Below, in pieces: positions 22,150 through 34,479 of a stretch of DNA of 64,000 bases (position 1 is the first letter of the stretch; the number at the start of each line of letters is the position of its first letter). Location: assembly GCF_030272615.1 (NCBI RefSeq), contig NC_081410.1:119722640-119786639 (forward strand), given 5' to 3'. Origin of the DNA: Cryptomeria japonica (Eukaryota; Streptophyta; Pinopsida; Cupressales; Cupressaceae). The notes under the pieces were generated by a model that saw only the letters and a program-made list of their open reading frames with translations, was not told where the DNA came from and did no database searches. Position numbers and translations under genes: made by a program.

Positions 22150-23518
22150 TTTTGACTGGAGCTATAAAGCAGTGGGGTCATAATGGAGGACCCCATCCTT
22201 GTGGTAATTTTTGACTTGTCGAGTCATGAACACCTCCCTAATTTGTCTCTTTCTGATCTCAACTCTCTATAGGATGCTTTTATCTCTTCGCTCCTCTCTA
22301 ACTCCTTATCTCTCCAGCTATGACTCCTTATCACTCTGAACACCTTATCACTCCTGCTCCACCTTATCACTCTGAAATGCCTTATCACTTTGTAATGCCT
22401 TATCTCTCATGATCCACCTGTCATCCTCCTACAATATTCTGCTTCTGTTAGCCACCATTTCTCACATGGTATCCATCATAGAGAGAGAGTGGATGAACGG
22501 ATGGGGGATTCGCCAACTAGGGTAGATGAAGTGGATGAAAGGATGGGGGAGTCATTGGATTGAGTTTGAACGATGGTAGAAGTAGGTGATGGGGATTGTG
22601 GTTGAGTAGTCTCAATGAATGGGAGGTTTTCAATGGTGTTAGGAGGTGGGAGAGTAATGATAGTCGTGGGAGTTGGTAGTGAAGTTGGTGGATTGAAGGA
22701 CCGAATGGAGGGTGGTGGATTACAGGAGGGAATGGAAGATGGTGGACTAAGATAGGAGGAAGTGGATGAAGTTGTTTTAGTGCAACTTTTCAATTGATGG
22801 ATGTTCGTCACAACAATGTGTGATGACAGTGCCTTCAGATAAGTTAATCATGGTCATGAAACAACAAGTTGCGATGTAACTTGAGGTTGATATTGGGGGG
22901 CAATGACAACTTGTGGCACTGATTGGATAGGTGGGGGCACATATAGTAATGGCATTGTGTACTTCATGCCCCCAGTCATAGCCTATGTGACAGATGATGG
23001 CAGATTAGAATTATATGGAGGAGTTAGGTAGGATGGAGGATTGAGATAGGATGGAGGATTAAGATTTGGTGGAGGATTGAGATAGGCTGGGGGATTATGA
23101 TTATGGATTTGGTGATAATAGGATGGTGGATTAGAATTGGGGATGTAAGTGGTAGTGTTGTGAGGAAAAGATGGAGGTTGAGATAGGAACATGGGAGAAG
23201 ATGGAGGGAAGGATGTTGCATATTAGAGATATGTGGAGGTGATATATGAGGGAGCTATGGGCAGAAGACACGATGAATTTCCCTCGTCAAAGGTGTGATA
23301 AGGATTATGAGTGGATGCACATAGAGGAATGATAGAGTAGCTAGAACGAACAATTGGATTTTGGTATTTGACACTTCGTGCAAGCTTGCTAAGGATGAGG
23401 GCATCAAGATTTTGAATCTCATGTTCGTCTTGATCAATCACACTCTCATCATCATTAGAATGTGACGAAATGGAAGAAAATGAAGGATGACTAAAATCAT
23501 CATAATAAAATTCTAACA
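22150..23518 (-). pseudogene. E3 gag-like region, Pro-rich with coiled-coil segment
   Basis: Consecutive minus-strand open pieces form one decayed protein. It most likely starts at the Met at 23518 (MLEFYYDDFSHPSF), followed by an acidic stretch and LDALILSKLARSVKYQNP. Then come imperfect NPPSYL repeats (23192-22983), a Ser/Thr/Pro-rich part (22811-22476) and a charged part with repeated SDKA/ERDK words (about 22420-22230) that looks coiled-coil. I see no zinc knuckle or protease, so the stretch between gag and RNase H may have been deleted. Role as gag is inferred from its place between leader and pol. Confidence 0.55.
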
Positions 23519-23989
23519 TGACGATTCGTTGATGAGTTGGATAGAGATGAAAGATGAAAAACAATGACAGACTAAACCTCGAAATAGGATGAATGACAAG
23601 CTCAAACTAGAATGGGGACTGACTCTAAGGAAGTTGAAAAGAGGATGAGATTTGATGTTTGGTGTTTGGATTGACAACCTGGGAAGAAGGCAACGATGAC
23701 GCAAATTAGAAGATGAGAGATGATGATGGACGATAGTGACGATGCAAGAATTGAGATGATGACAACCAAGGTTATGACAAGAAATTAAGATGATAAAAGT
23801 GACCATGCAAGTAAAGACCCTATTAGACGATAATGACAATGTCAGATTTGAGATGATGACAACCAAGGTGATAACTCAAAAACTAGTATGATAAAAGTGA
23901 CAATGCAAATCGAGACCTTGGGAATAAGGAAAGCCCACCAGACTATGTAGAAAACTTGTTGGACAAATGTTGGCAACATAAATAGACAA

Positions 23990-24165
23990 TAGGGGTCAAA
24001 CCCGCTAAAGGAAGAGGCGAACTCGCCACAGTAAGGATCAAACCCGCTAGTCCTAGATGCAAACCTGCTATAGTATCAAAAGACTGAGATGATAAGTGAT
24101 AATGGTAGCGAACCCACTGGATTAGGGTGCAAACATGCTAGACCTAGGTGTGAACTTGCTAGAAT
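23990..24165. repeat. Interspersed motif array (CAAACCCGCTA type)
   Basis: Variants of CAAACCYGCTA / CGAACYCGCCA / GCAAACATGCTA recur about every 25-35 bp at least seven times, with TCCTAGATG or ACCTAGGTG between some of them. Spacing is irregular, so it is a degenerate array. Part of the E3 leader. Confidence 0.6.
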
Positions 24166-25411
24166 ATCAAAAGACTAAGAGGACTAGCAAGACTAATAAT
24201 GAAACCTGTCAAAGTAAGAAGCAAACCGATGAGTCTTCAAAGAAAGCCCGCGAGAGTTCAAAAGACAATGACTACGCTAAGTATGTCGATCTAGCTCAAA
24301 ACATAGGCATTCCCGCTAATACCAAGAAGCGATTCCACAACAGGACAACAACTAGGACCGTGTGAAATGTGATGTGTTTGATGACTAATATTGATTTTAA
24401 CAAAAGATCGTTGTGACACAAACACAACAAGCACATACGAATGATAAAATGCAATAAATAGTTACGCACTTCCTAGGATAGTCAAAGGACAATACTTGTT
24501 GAATCCCCTAGCCCAGAATACCACATCCAACTAGATAGATAGAAGATTGGCAGCATCGACTCCACTCCATGACACACACTTCTTGAGCATGCCAAGCTTT
24601 GAATTTCTAAAGATCCTAAGATCTCGAGAAATTTTCTATCTCGAATTGGGGGGTACGTGAGGGTATCTTCGGTATGCGTGTATCACAACACTTGAGTCAA
24701 CAAGTAGAAGGATTGGGGCCACTATAACAATGATTCATAGTAGTTTTCCAATGGGTTTAGTCCAATAATGAATTCGTGAAGCAAGCCACTCAAGGCTCTA
24801 ATTGAGCTTATCGATGTCGAGAAGGCCTCCACATATGACGAATTCACTTAACACTTCTGTCGTTTGACTAGGTATTTGTATAGCGGCTCAAAAAACACTC
24901 CTCAAGGTCGTGTTGGGAGAGACGATATCCCCAACGTACTCCTATTTTGAAACACTCCCTTGAGGTGATGAGGTCCCTAAGAGGTGATTCTCTAATAAAA
25001 AGAAAAACGGGCGTCGTTAATCACCTTTCTCTTCACCCAAGGTCCACAAAGGCGAGGGGAGATGATATTTAGTGTAACAGTTGGTCCACCCTACGTGTAC
25101 ACAAGTGTGCCAATCATGGAAGACATGAGTTTCATTTCTTTTAATCAAATTGAAGTTCGCGTAATTAACAAAAGACACAAATGTGAAATTGAAAAGCAAT
25201 AAAGGAAATAAAATTATTTCAGTGAACTCCCTCTTTGGCAGTTCTGCAATAAAAACATTAACGTTTGTGAAAATTTGGGGTCTTCTACCAACAAATCTAT
25301 ACAAATGTTAGTAGAAAACCAGAAAACAATAGAAGATTAGTAGGTTAAAAACAAAATGATGAAATTAACATTCGAGAAAATGATAGTAAATGAAACACAA
25401 AGCGTTCCTGC

Positions 25412-25651
25412 TGCTTCTTAATGCATTCTCGTGGTTTCTTAGAGCATTCCCGAGGTTTCTTAATGCATTCCTAGGGTTTCTTGGTGCATTCCCGGGGCTT
25501 CTTGGTGCATTCTCGGAGCTTCTTAGTGCATTCTCGGGGCTTCTTAATGCATTCTTGGGGATTCTTAGTGCATTTTCAGGGCTTCTTAGTCCATTTTCGA
25601 GGTTTCTTTGTGCATTCTTGGGGCTTCTTAATGCATTCCCGGGGTTTCTTT
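25412..25651. repeat. 21-bp minisatellite, 11 units
   Basis: Consensus TTCTTAATGCATTCYCGGGGY; the GCATTC core recurs at 25423, 25444, 25465 and so on to 25633 with an exact 21-bp period. Because 21 is a multiple of three, both strands stay open and encode 7-residue repeats (LLNAFSG on plus, NALRSPE on minus). I read these frames as a by-product of the repeat, not as genes. Confidence 0.95.
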
Positions 25652-25764
25652 CAAATATGTTGGATCTACCCACAAACTAGAAAATAATAGCATATTAGTA
25701 GGTTAGAAATAAAATGATGAAATTAACATTTAGGAAAATGACAATAAATGAAACATAAAGCATT

Positions 25765-25905
25765 CTTGTTGCTTCTTAATGCATTGTTAGGGTTTCTTAG
25801 TGCATTCCCGGGGTTTCTTAATGCATTCCCAGGGTTTCTTAGTGCATTCTCGAGGCTTCTTAATGTATTCTTAGGGCTTCTTAATGCATTCGCGACATTT
25901 CTTTC
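25765..25905. repeat. 21-bp minisatellite, 6 units (second array)
   Basis: Same unit as the first array, cores at 25781, 25802, 25823, 25844, 25865 and 25886, again exactly 21 bp apart. Confidence 0.95.
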
Positions 25906-26327
25906 AAACCCACTAGATCTACCCACAAACCCACCCAAGCTTAATTTAAACACATAACCAAGCAACATAAAACCCATAATTAATTTTGTCAGCTCAAACA
26001 CGCATGAGTTGACCATGCACCACTGGAGTTGACCATGAACCCGCTATTTAACTGTTAAATGCACAGAAAACACAAAACAATCCCAAGAGCATAAAATTAT
26101 ATTTTTACCCTTTGTACGACAGCGGGAATGCATTCCTGTTGGTTATGTTGTCAATCTTGTTGTTTCACAGAGCGAACCCACCATTTCTTGAATTCAAGCA
26201 GCTGATGAAATAGACCTCTACCTTGGCGAAAATCCACCTGTACTCTTGTGTTTTTACCTACGAGTGCTCAAAATCTATGAAAAACACACTCAAACAACAT
26301 AAAACGTGAAAAAGTGACCTTTGAAGT

Positions 26328-26347
26328 GGGTCCCACTAGGCGTGCCA
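26328..26347 (-). promoter_or_regulatory. E3 primer-binding site
   Basis: Minus strand TGGCACGCCTAGTGGGACCC, 7 bases inside the LTR end. Nearly the same as the E2 sites (TGGCACGCCTGGTGGGACTC at 36945). An arginine-type tRNA primer is plausible but not verified. Confidence 0.8.
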
Positions 26348-26738
26348 GAAAACATGCAATGAAAAATGTTTGCAAATACTAGTGACTAAAAAGAAAGCTA
26401 ATTAATCAAGCAAACAAAGATATCATACACATCAAGATAAGAATGATAAAATAAAAAATGGAAATAAAATGATAATACAATGCAAACCAAGAAGCCCACT
26501 TTGATTTGATGATTCCTCGATATTATGGGTGCTTGATGACGTCTTTGAATGCTCGATATTGCTCCATGATATTCAATGCAATGATGATGAATGGAATGAT
26601 GTATGATTATGCAAATGGATTTGATGGTGAGTGATAATTTTGATAGAGTGATGATGCGATTGAGTAAAAGTGGATCATTTTGGCATTATGATGATATGAT
26701 TGTATAAAAGTGGATGAAATGGCATAGAAAAGGGAGGG

Positions 26739-26746
26739 TTTAAATA
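26739..26746 (-). promoter_or_regulatory. TATA-like box in E3 LTR
   Basis: Element strand reads CTATTTAAACCC, comparable in place and form to the E2 box (CTATTTAAG at 36590). Confidence 0.5.
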
Positions 26747-26792
26747 GGAGATGTGAGGAAGGATAGGAGGTGAGAGAATGAAACACTTGTCC

Positions 26793-26902
26793 TCAAGAGG
26801 CTCAAAGGGAAGAGACAAGTGCCCAAGTGGCACTCCAAAAGAAGCCATGTGGAAGAAGATTACACACTTTTCATCAAGAGGCTCAAAGGGAAGAGACAAG
26901 TG
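26793..26902. repeat. 81-bp spaced direct repeat in E3 LTR
   Basis: TCAAGAGGCTCAAAGGGAAG with trailing AGACAAGTG occurs at 26793 and 26874. It lies just upstream of the TATA-like box on the element strand, where enhancer-like repeats are often found in LTRs. Confidence 0.8.
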
Positions 26903-27532
26903 TCCCAAAGGAGGGATACATGTCTTGGGAAGGAATGGCGGGACACATATCTATTTGGGGATTAACCACCCAAATAGGAATATATTTTTATTTAATAAAA
27001 AGATATTTAGGAATGTCCACACATGTGGGAGGAGGTTAGAAGGTAGGTTGGTTTGAAAGGATATGGTTGGTTAGAACCCAAGGGTAAGGATAGGGGGTAG
27101 GTTAGATGGGGGTTAGGCTAGGTAGTTAGAAGTTAGGAGACACGTGGCATATTTAAATTTAAATGAGGTGAGAGAAATTAATTAATTAAAGGTATTGAAA
27201 TGGGGGAATTGATTAATTAGAAATTAATTAATAAAAGGGAAAGAGAGGTGGTATTAATTAATTAATGGGATAGAATAAAAGGCTAATGAGTTAAATAAAG
27301 TAAAGTGAATTTATTTTATTTAATAGAAGAAGGGATAAAGGGGATTTAATTAATTAAATGGTTTTAGATTATCCATTAATTAATCAAACAATGTATAGCG
27401 CAATTAATAAAAATTAATTAGCTAGAAGGGAAAGAATGCTAATTAAATAAATAGTGTGTAATTATTTAATTTAAAAGCATTCAGGATAGCAAAATTTCAT
27501 TAATTCGATTAATCAAATTTTAGGTGTCTACA

Positions 27533-29940
27533 ATACTTACTTTCATTTTGTTCAATTCCTTAGCTACTTATTGTCCCAACTTAGCAATCTCCAACTTTGA
27601 TTGATTATCTCTAGTTGCAACAAGCTCATCAACAAATGTGGTTTGCTGACCAGTAGGTCATTTAGGAAGTTCAAGATTATTGGCATTTGGATTAGGTGGC
27701 ACTTAATAATAATTTGGTGGGGTAGATGTGGTAAGATTACCTTTGGCTTTATTGCTTCTCAAGATGTATGAACCTCTATTTGGTTGTTGATTATTGCCAA
27801 ACTACTAAAAATCCTAAACTTCATCCATCTATTCTTGATTGATTTCTTTGCCCACTTGATGTTGCTCATCTTCGATTTCAATATGTAATTCCTTAGTAGG
27901 CTTATTTGATATAGGAAGAACTTATTCTTATTTTTTTACATGTTGTTTAGGGACTTTCTATTGTTCTTCACTTTTATATTCTCCTTCTACTTGCTAATTT
28001 TGTTCAACTTTGTGTTGTTGTTCACCTACACCATTATTCTCAAGCCTACTTTTCCTGTGTGCCGCATCTTCTTTATCATGTTCTATATCTTCAATTCTAG
28101 TTTTTGTGTCTTCTTCTTCAATTTTAGATTCATTTTCATCTCCTTACTAATCCTATATAGATGATATTTCTTGAATATTAGGTGTAGTAAAAGCACCGCT
28201 AATCTCATTTTCTTATGGCTCTCTTGCAACTCTTTCCATTCCACTAAGTATGGAGAATTTTGAATCATCTTTTGATTTTCCTTCTAGCTTTCTTTTGTTC
28301 TTGGCACCTCTTCAATGACAACCTAACTAGCTATTGTATCTTGATGCACTTTTTGTATGAAATATTTAGGTAAAGTCATAGATTCAACAAAAGTGGTGGA
28401 AGCAGGTATTGTAGACTCTATTGCTAATGTGGCAAGCATTTGTGTACTTTTTGGCATAGAGGCTAGAATTAAAGACAAGTTATCAAATTCAACATATGAA
28501 TTGATAAGAGTAGTTGAAACAATATGAATTTCTTTTGCAATCATGGTCCATCAACATCAATTCTTATTGGGGAAAACTAAATAAGAGACCTTGTTATAAG
28601 AGAATCAACAACGGAAGAACTTTTACCTTTGCTTGCACCTTTGACTTTTCTTCCTTTCCTTTAAATCAAACTTGTTTTATCCTTCATGGATTCCTTTTCC
28701 TTTTGTAAGTGGACATTTTAGCTATAGGATTTCAGTTAGCTTTTTTCTTTTCCTTTACCATTCCTTTTACTTATTTTAGGAGTATTTGCCACATCTGAGC
28801 CTTAATCGTCCCTCTCCTCTTGGGAAGTATCTTTGTCTGAAGACTCTAGCTTATCATCCATGAGTTTGAAGGTAGGTTCAATTCCTTATGTAATCAAACC
28901 ACTTTCTTGATTCATAAATAATGGTTTCACGAGTTCTTCCAAATTTGTAATCACTTATTCAAACCAATCAAGTAAATCTGTAGGATGACTTCAAGCATTT
29001 GATACTCTATATGTTGTAGTAGATTACCATTATCTATTACCTAATCAAGGACAAATTCCTTTTTAAAGCTTTTAGCAAATTTTGTTGGTAGCCTAAAGTA
29101 CATTCTTTTTTTCTAACTTCTCTTTCATCTCTACAATTGGTGCAAAATTCTTCAAGATGTACTTTATGCTTGAATTATTTGTGCATGTTCTTTCTCATCT
29201 TATCATTGGGATCAATTTTTTTTTCTTGAGGCATGAATTATTAGATGGAATTATTCCAACTTTATTTGAGATGCTAAGGCAGATGGAGCAAATAGATAGC
29301 GAATCATCTCGTCTCCCAAAAAAATTTGGATATATGACTCTAGTTCTATGTATATAAGTGACGATCTTTTTTGTAGTGCATAATTGTCTTGTTAACTCCA
29401 AGATTACCAACATGTAGACAACATAATAAGTCATACAAAAAAATAAAGGTCCTCCCCTTGGTTCTAAGTAAATGCTCTCAAATATTATCATTCAAAATGT
29501 GTCCAATGAATCTTTTTCTGATTTAAGAAAACCTCTAGGATATATAAGAACATCCACTCATCATAGTGTGAAGCATTATCTATTCCCATTATTCTACAAG
29601 TAAGGTGATCACATCATTGGCTTCAGCTATGAAATCACTTCTATAGAAGACCTTAGTCTTTTTTTATGGTTTATGCTTCTTTAGCCATTCATCCATCATA
29701 CTCTAATGACAAATTTTACATCCTCGATAGTATATTTTCTTAGGATCATCCTTGGAAAGATAAATCATTATATTAAATGAAGGATTCACAAATGCTTCAA
29801 TTATTGCTTGGGGAGAAAAGTCAGCAATGACTCTTTTGTCATGAATAAAAATCTTTCTAGGTAGTAGATGGATCATGAATAAAATATTCAACTCTAAAGT
29901 ATAATAACCCTCATAGTTCATTTTACCATTTTGCTAATAT
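27533..29940 (-). pseudogene. Unrecognised protein family, copy B (decayed, minus strand)
   Basis: I do not recognise this family. Minus-strand open pieces follow one another in the order of one long protein: MNYEGYYTLELNILF...RVIADFSPQAIIEAF (29921-29703), MMDEWLKKHKP and YRSDFIAEANDVITLL (about 29700-29590), FCMTYYVVYMLVILELTRQL (about 29430), then a Lys/Glu- and Ser/Thr-rich tail (28870-28100) and VATRDNQSKLEIAKLGQ near 27600. It has many stops and frameshifts. Copy A (34480-50945) matches its plan: an F...D(I/V)..LL..R..G segment, (D/E)WM..YIQ, W and F.M.(S/Y)Y..Y(M/I)L. E3 is inserted in its distal end at 27532. No zinc knuckle, RT or transposase motif is visible. It may be a cellular gene family amplified as pseudogenes, or an extra ORF of some mobile element. 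Confidence 0.5.
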
Positions 29941-31429
29941 CTACCCCTAAGTCATACAAGAAATCTACAATTTAGAAGAGTTAAAGCAAGCTACTATTCC
30001 ATTATTGAACTTTGTAGGTTTTTTCTATATTGGGAATAAGTGATTTACTTATACCATGTGTAGGATTTGATAGACATTTTGACTATTCAAAATTGCATTC
30101 AATTTTTTGCAATATAAATTTTTAAATAACTCTTTTAAATTGGGAATTTTTGTTAGGTTTGGTTATTGCATTTTTTTTAAAATAGTGCCTATGAGTTTGT
30201 AATTGACTGAAAGAGCTAACACATGGGTTTTTTCAGATTTAATAACCTCAACTTTCCAAAATAACAATCATTTAAATTCCACGATCAAGAGGTAATAAAA
30301 AAACCATGACAAAGTGCCATTAAAAATTAAAACAATAGATTTTACATTCATGAACCCTGAATTCACTTTCAATTTTTTTTCAGCGAATTAATCACAAAAA
30401 TCCAACTGAATCACTAATATTTCCTTTTCTAGAGTGAATGTGATTGAATCCTAGATCTAAAAATTAGTCAATCTTTATATGTCGATTGGAGTTTTTTTTT
30501 TTTTTTTAAACTAATCAATTGTAAAATCCCTAAATGTTAAAGTATTGAGCAGAATTTAACTTCTACAAAGTAGGGCATTCTTTACTGATCAAAAAGTTTT
30601 CCCACTTCAAACAGAGAAAAATTCTTTCACATAAGATTTAATGCATGCACCTAAAAATGTTGAATCTATCTGTTGAAATTTCGTTCACTTGGCAAAATCC
30701 CTCTTAACTCTTCTTGCACAATAGCTCCTTCATTTTTGGATGTTCAAAATGTTGATGCATTAAATAATCAATTAAGCCCCTTTTTACCTTTTAATTTCCC
30801 ATTCAATTATTCATTAATGATTGTAGTCAAGTCATCATACAAAGTATCTATAGTGACAACTCACGAGGCAAAAAAGTTTAAAGGCTTGCATACTTACAAT
30901 GACATTTTCTTATTCAGATTTTCCCATTGCAAACTCCTGATTGAAAATCAATATCAATTTCTTGTAGTTAGTGTTTTCAAAGTGAATTCTTTAAAGTGAG
31001 GATCTAGAGCACTTTTTTATTTGTGAAAATCATGAAATGGGAAATTGAGTTTGATAACCTACAATTGGATCCAAATGAAGGAATTCCACTATTATAATAA
31101 CATCGTTTAAGTTTGCAATAGGAAATGAGTACCAAATAACTTCAACTGGAAATGGGCATTGAAAATCCGCAATGGTGAAAACCCGCAATGAGTACCAAAA
31201 ACCTTCAACTAGCTATGGAAGAGAAATGTGTTGTTTGACATAGTGTGAGGGTTTGTAGAGCATCACTGTGCAAGAGACTTTAGAGGACAAAATGATGTTG
31301 CTTGATTCCCATAAGCTTATTAAATGTAATGAAAGCATGATATGCAAAAAATAGATTTGGTGAAAAGGTTTGTGAATGGTTTAAGAAATGTCTTCTCATG
31401 GAACACAATGATTTCCAGAGATGCACAAA
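29941..31429. other. Non-coding, nothing recognised
   Basis: AT-rich sequence with a T run near 30491-30507 and one plus-strand open frame (30673-30999) lacking any domain. No gene called. Confidence 0.5.
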
Positions 31430-32330
31430 ATGAATTTGTTGAAACTATCAAAAAAATTGGGTCCAAACCCCACACATAAAATATTTTAGGATCAACTTGG
31501 GCTCGAAGTTCCTAGGGCATGAACATGGATCAAATTGCTATGTTATTCACATGAAGGGCACTTTTTGACAGAGGCAAATGAATCTTTTTTCATAGATTTC
31601 CAATAGTAACCCATACGAAGTAATTTTTGAACTAAATATCTTCCACCAAAATGCCTCTTGCAAGCACCTTAATGGTCTTCCTCAAGGGTAATTTAGGGAT
31701 CTCTGATTTATCAAGACATCGTCGGAGAACGCTTTTATATCATGTTGAATAAAGAATGCTAGACAAGGTGGTGATGTGTGTGGAAAGTTTACATATATGA
31801 GCTTGAGAATTCTTAGTTGCAGTATCTAAAACTGGTACCATCATGCAAATATCAAATTATATGGGAGTACCTCTCATCAAAATCTATATTATAACAATAA
31901 GCAATCTCGAAGAGCTCTTAGAAACAATGAGTGAGGTAAGATTATGTATTATTAATTAGTAATATATAGATGGATCTTCAATGGATATAAGAGAATAATC
32001 ACTTGTAATTGCATCTACGTGTCAATTTCATTTCCATGGAATGGTATTGATGGAGTAAGAAGAAAGGTTCTTTAATAGTGATAAGACTAAGTCATGATAC
32101 TGAGAGTTTATTTTGTTTTTGTTGATAAGTTGTTGTTACTTATATTATGTTCAAATTTGCATTACCATATATATACAAGTGTTGTATTTTAAAAGATAAA
32201 GCCATGTGTAAACTAGCTACAAGGGCTTCATACTCAACAATGTTTTTGATAGATACTAAAATCTAATGTCTTATCTACATCCAAATGGTGGAACAAGATC
32301 ATTAAGAAATGACTCTTGGTTGGGAAGAAT
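31430..32330 (-). pseudogene. Ty3/gypsy pol remnant: aRH and integrase N-terminus
   Basis: Minus-strand translation shows, in order, an archaeal-type RNase H piece (KNIVEYEALVASL then YIYGNANL near 32230-32150, where the usual YGDA/S Asp has become Asn), the linker HVDAI...LISIEDP (about 32020-31950), the residues LRRCLDKSEIPKLPLRKTI and the integrase zinc-binding stretch GGRYLVQKLLRMGYYWKSM (about 31660-31600), then QELRAQVDP...WGLD (about 31530-31480). Many stops. It is older than E1 and E2 and has no LTR I can assign. Confidence 0.7.
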
Positions 32331-34479
32331 GAACAGTGAAGGTGTTACATCCCATTTGTGCCCTAGTTGTTTTATGTGATGTTAAACATACCCTAGATGT
32401 TTATGTTATAACTGAGTGATGATGCCCTAGATAGTATTTGTGTTTATTACAATTAAATGATGACTTACAACTGTTAAATTTTATGTTTTGATATTTAACA
32501 TGATGATATTTAAGATGTTTATTTTTGTTAATATTTTTTTTGAAATGTCAGAGTTATGAGAAGATTTCAGGATAATTGTTTGAACTGGCCAAGTGTGTGT
32601 AGGAGTTCGTCGTCCTCCGAGAAGGGAGGGGAAGTATCATCATGTCAGGAGGTAAGGAGAGGGAGAACTCATGCCATTTAGAAACCCTAACCATAAGTTG
32701 AGTCAGGTGGACTCATATTGACCATATCTTTTATCAAATTGTCACGTCATGTAACACTAATATGGTCTATATAAGAGTCTTTAGGGTTTCACGACTCTAA
32801 GTCGAAGATTGGTTTCCAAGTTAATTTATTACTATTATTAATTTATTTATTATTATTAATCTTAATAATTAAATTAAAATTGCATTTGGCTCATGCTTAT
32901 ATATATCACAAATGAATACAAGTACATGTAAGTACGTATATGTAAATATTATAGATAAAGATAATACAAATGTATATGTGCTTGCATAGACATGTATACA
33001 TGGACTATTTTATATATATAAATATATGTAAACAAATATTTTATCATCGTAAAGTCTATTTATGAGAATACTTTGGCCAATTCTTATTTTTGGTTAAAAT
33101 AAAATAAGCTTGCTCAGGAGACTTTGATTTTTATTGGGAGCTTATGTTGTAATTTTATCAAGCATCGAATAAAATTATCCAGCTTGGATATTAAGTCATA
33201 TATCAAATTTATGCTAGTAAATTTATAAGAGCATAGACCACCCTTGAAAGATTTTTTTTCACTTAATAAATACCGACGCTTAATAGGGCATCAATATAAG
33301 CTAATTGTGTGATTATGTTTTGTATTGGGAAATAAAATACTTCACTGTCGACATAAGCAAGTGTATAGCCTACACGACATACCTCTTATATGATTTATAA
33401 TGCTTTCAAATTAATTAGCCATAATGTAAATAAAAAGAAATTGATTCCTCTAGAAGCTTCGAAAGGCATGAAGGCCTTTTGCGTGACCTAAAGCTTCTTG
33501 GGGAAGACAAGGATGTTTGGCATGAACCTTCTTGGCAATGGAAGTAGTAAAAATGCAAGGAAATTAAGGGAAGAGCGATTCACATTATGGAGAAGGGTTT
33601 TGGAGAAATGTTTTGGAGCTCAACATTTTGCTAGCATTTCCTTCAGTAAGCGTTGTGTTACCCTATTATTTTGTCATTAGTCAAAATCCTATCTTTGGTA
33701 AAATAAAGCGTAATTAATGTTTTCTCCCCAAATTCAGAATGTTTCATTCTTATTTATGAAGTGATCTCGCTTGTCTTGTTTCAGTGAACCTATACGTTGA
33801 ACCCGTGTTTTAGTTCAGAGTTAAAAGTTCACCTAGCGCCTTTATGTGTCACGTTGTTTTGTTTGTTGTTAAGGGATGAGCTCAAGTATGTTAGGCCCAC
33901 TTTGAACTTGAACCATTGAACTCTTCTTATCTAGTTCAAGAATTGAGTTTCATCTTTGTGTTCATCTAAAAGTCTTCACTTGTTCCTAGTTTAGTTTTGT
34001 GTTGAGCCGCAAGGTGGTACTTTGCACTTCAAGGTTCCTTTATTATTGTTCTCTCATGTTGAACTTGAATCTTTGAACTTTGTTAAATGGTTCATGGTTC
34101 AAAGTTCATTGTAAGTTGGTTCTAGAAAATATAAAAAGGCGGGGAAAGTTAATGAAAGGTGGCGCGCAAAAAGGAATATTATGAGCATGTCAAGTTTGAA
34201 AATCCCAATTATGGAAAGTAATCATGAAACTTTGAGCCACTTGTGTGGAAGTGATTTGTAACAAAAGCGATCGTCGAAATCCCATCAAATGAGGAGTTTC
34301 TTTGCATGATTGTATGAGTTGTTGTGAAGCATGTGTAAGTTTTGTATAGATTTTCTTACCCTTAATATGCAAACCCTTCAGTTGTAATTTAGTAGTTGCT
34401 TATTGTTGGAGAAGCGAAGGGCGTTGAAGGTAATTATAGCTCCATATTCTCGAGGGTTGCAGAGATTTCATGACAGTAA
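32331..34479. other. Intergenic or repeat-derived, nothing firm
   Basis: AT-rich sequence with TTATTATTA runs (32820-32880) and TATA-rich stretches (32990-33030). TGTTACATCCC at 32345 looks like an LTR start, but I found no partner. The part 33900-34130 repeats GAACTTGAA/CATTGAACT words. The final 400 bp directly precede copy A of the unknown family and could hold its promoter. Confidence 0.4.

Larger units (their letters stand above)
25320..25920. repeat. Segmental direct duplication carrying minisatellites
   Basis: The block with AGTAGGTTA.AAA.AAAATGATGAAATTAAC, a following array and a trailing TTTCTTTCAAA...GATCTACCCACAAAC occurs twice, shifted by 358 bp at its start. The first copy contains 11 repeat units, the second 6. 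Confidence 0.85.
23519..26327 (-). other. E3 5' leader
   Basis: About 2.8 kb between primer-binding site and gag, non-coding apart from frames forced by minisatellites. It contains two 21-bp minisatellite arrays (separate entries), a motif array at about 23990-24165, and a block near 25020-25140 resembling the E1 leader. Confidence 0.65.
26355..27532 (-). repeat. E3 5' LTR (1178 bp)
   Basis: Element-sense start TGTAGACACCTAAAATTTG at 27532 and end CATTGCA at 26355. The start resembles the E2 LTR start. AT-rich TTAATTAATT runs fill 27170-27470. No second copy lies in the window, so the element is truncated or its 3' LTR lies elsewhere. Confidence 0.85.

Noticed and set aside
25365-26016. Minus- and plus-strand frames with 7-residue repeats (NALRSPE, LLNAFSG)
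   Set aside because: A 21-bp period keeps every frame open if the unit has no stop; both strands are open equally, so no evidence for a gene. They lie in the E3 leader.
32345-33690. Possible solo LTR starting TGTTACATCCC
   Set aside because: No terminal CA with matching target duplication and no second copy found, so not called as a feature.
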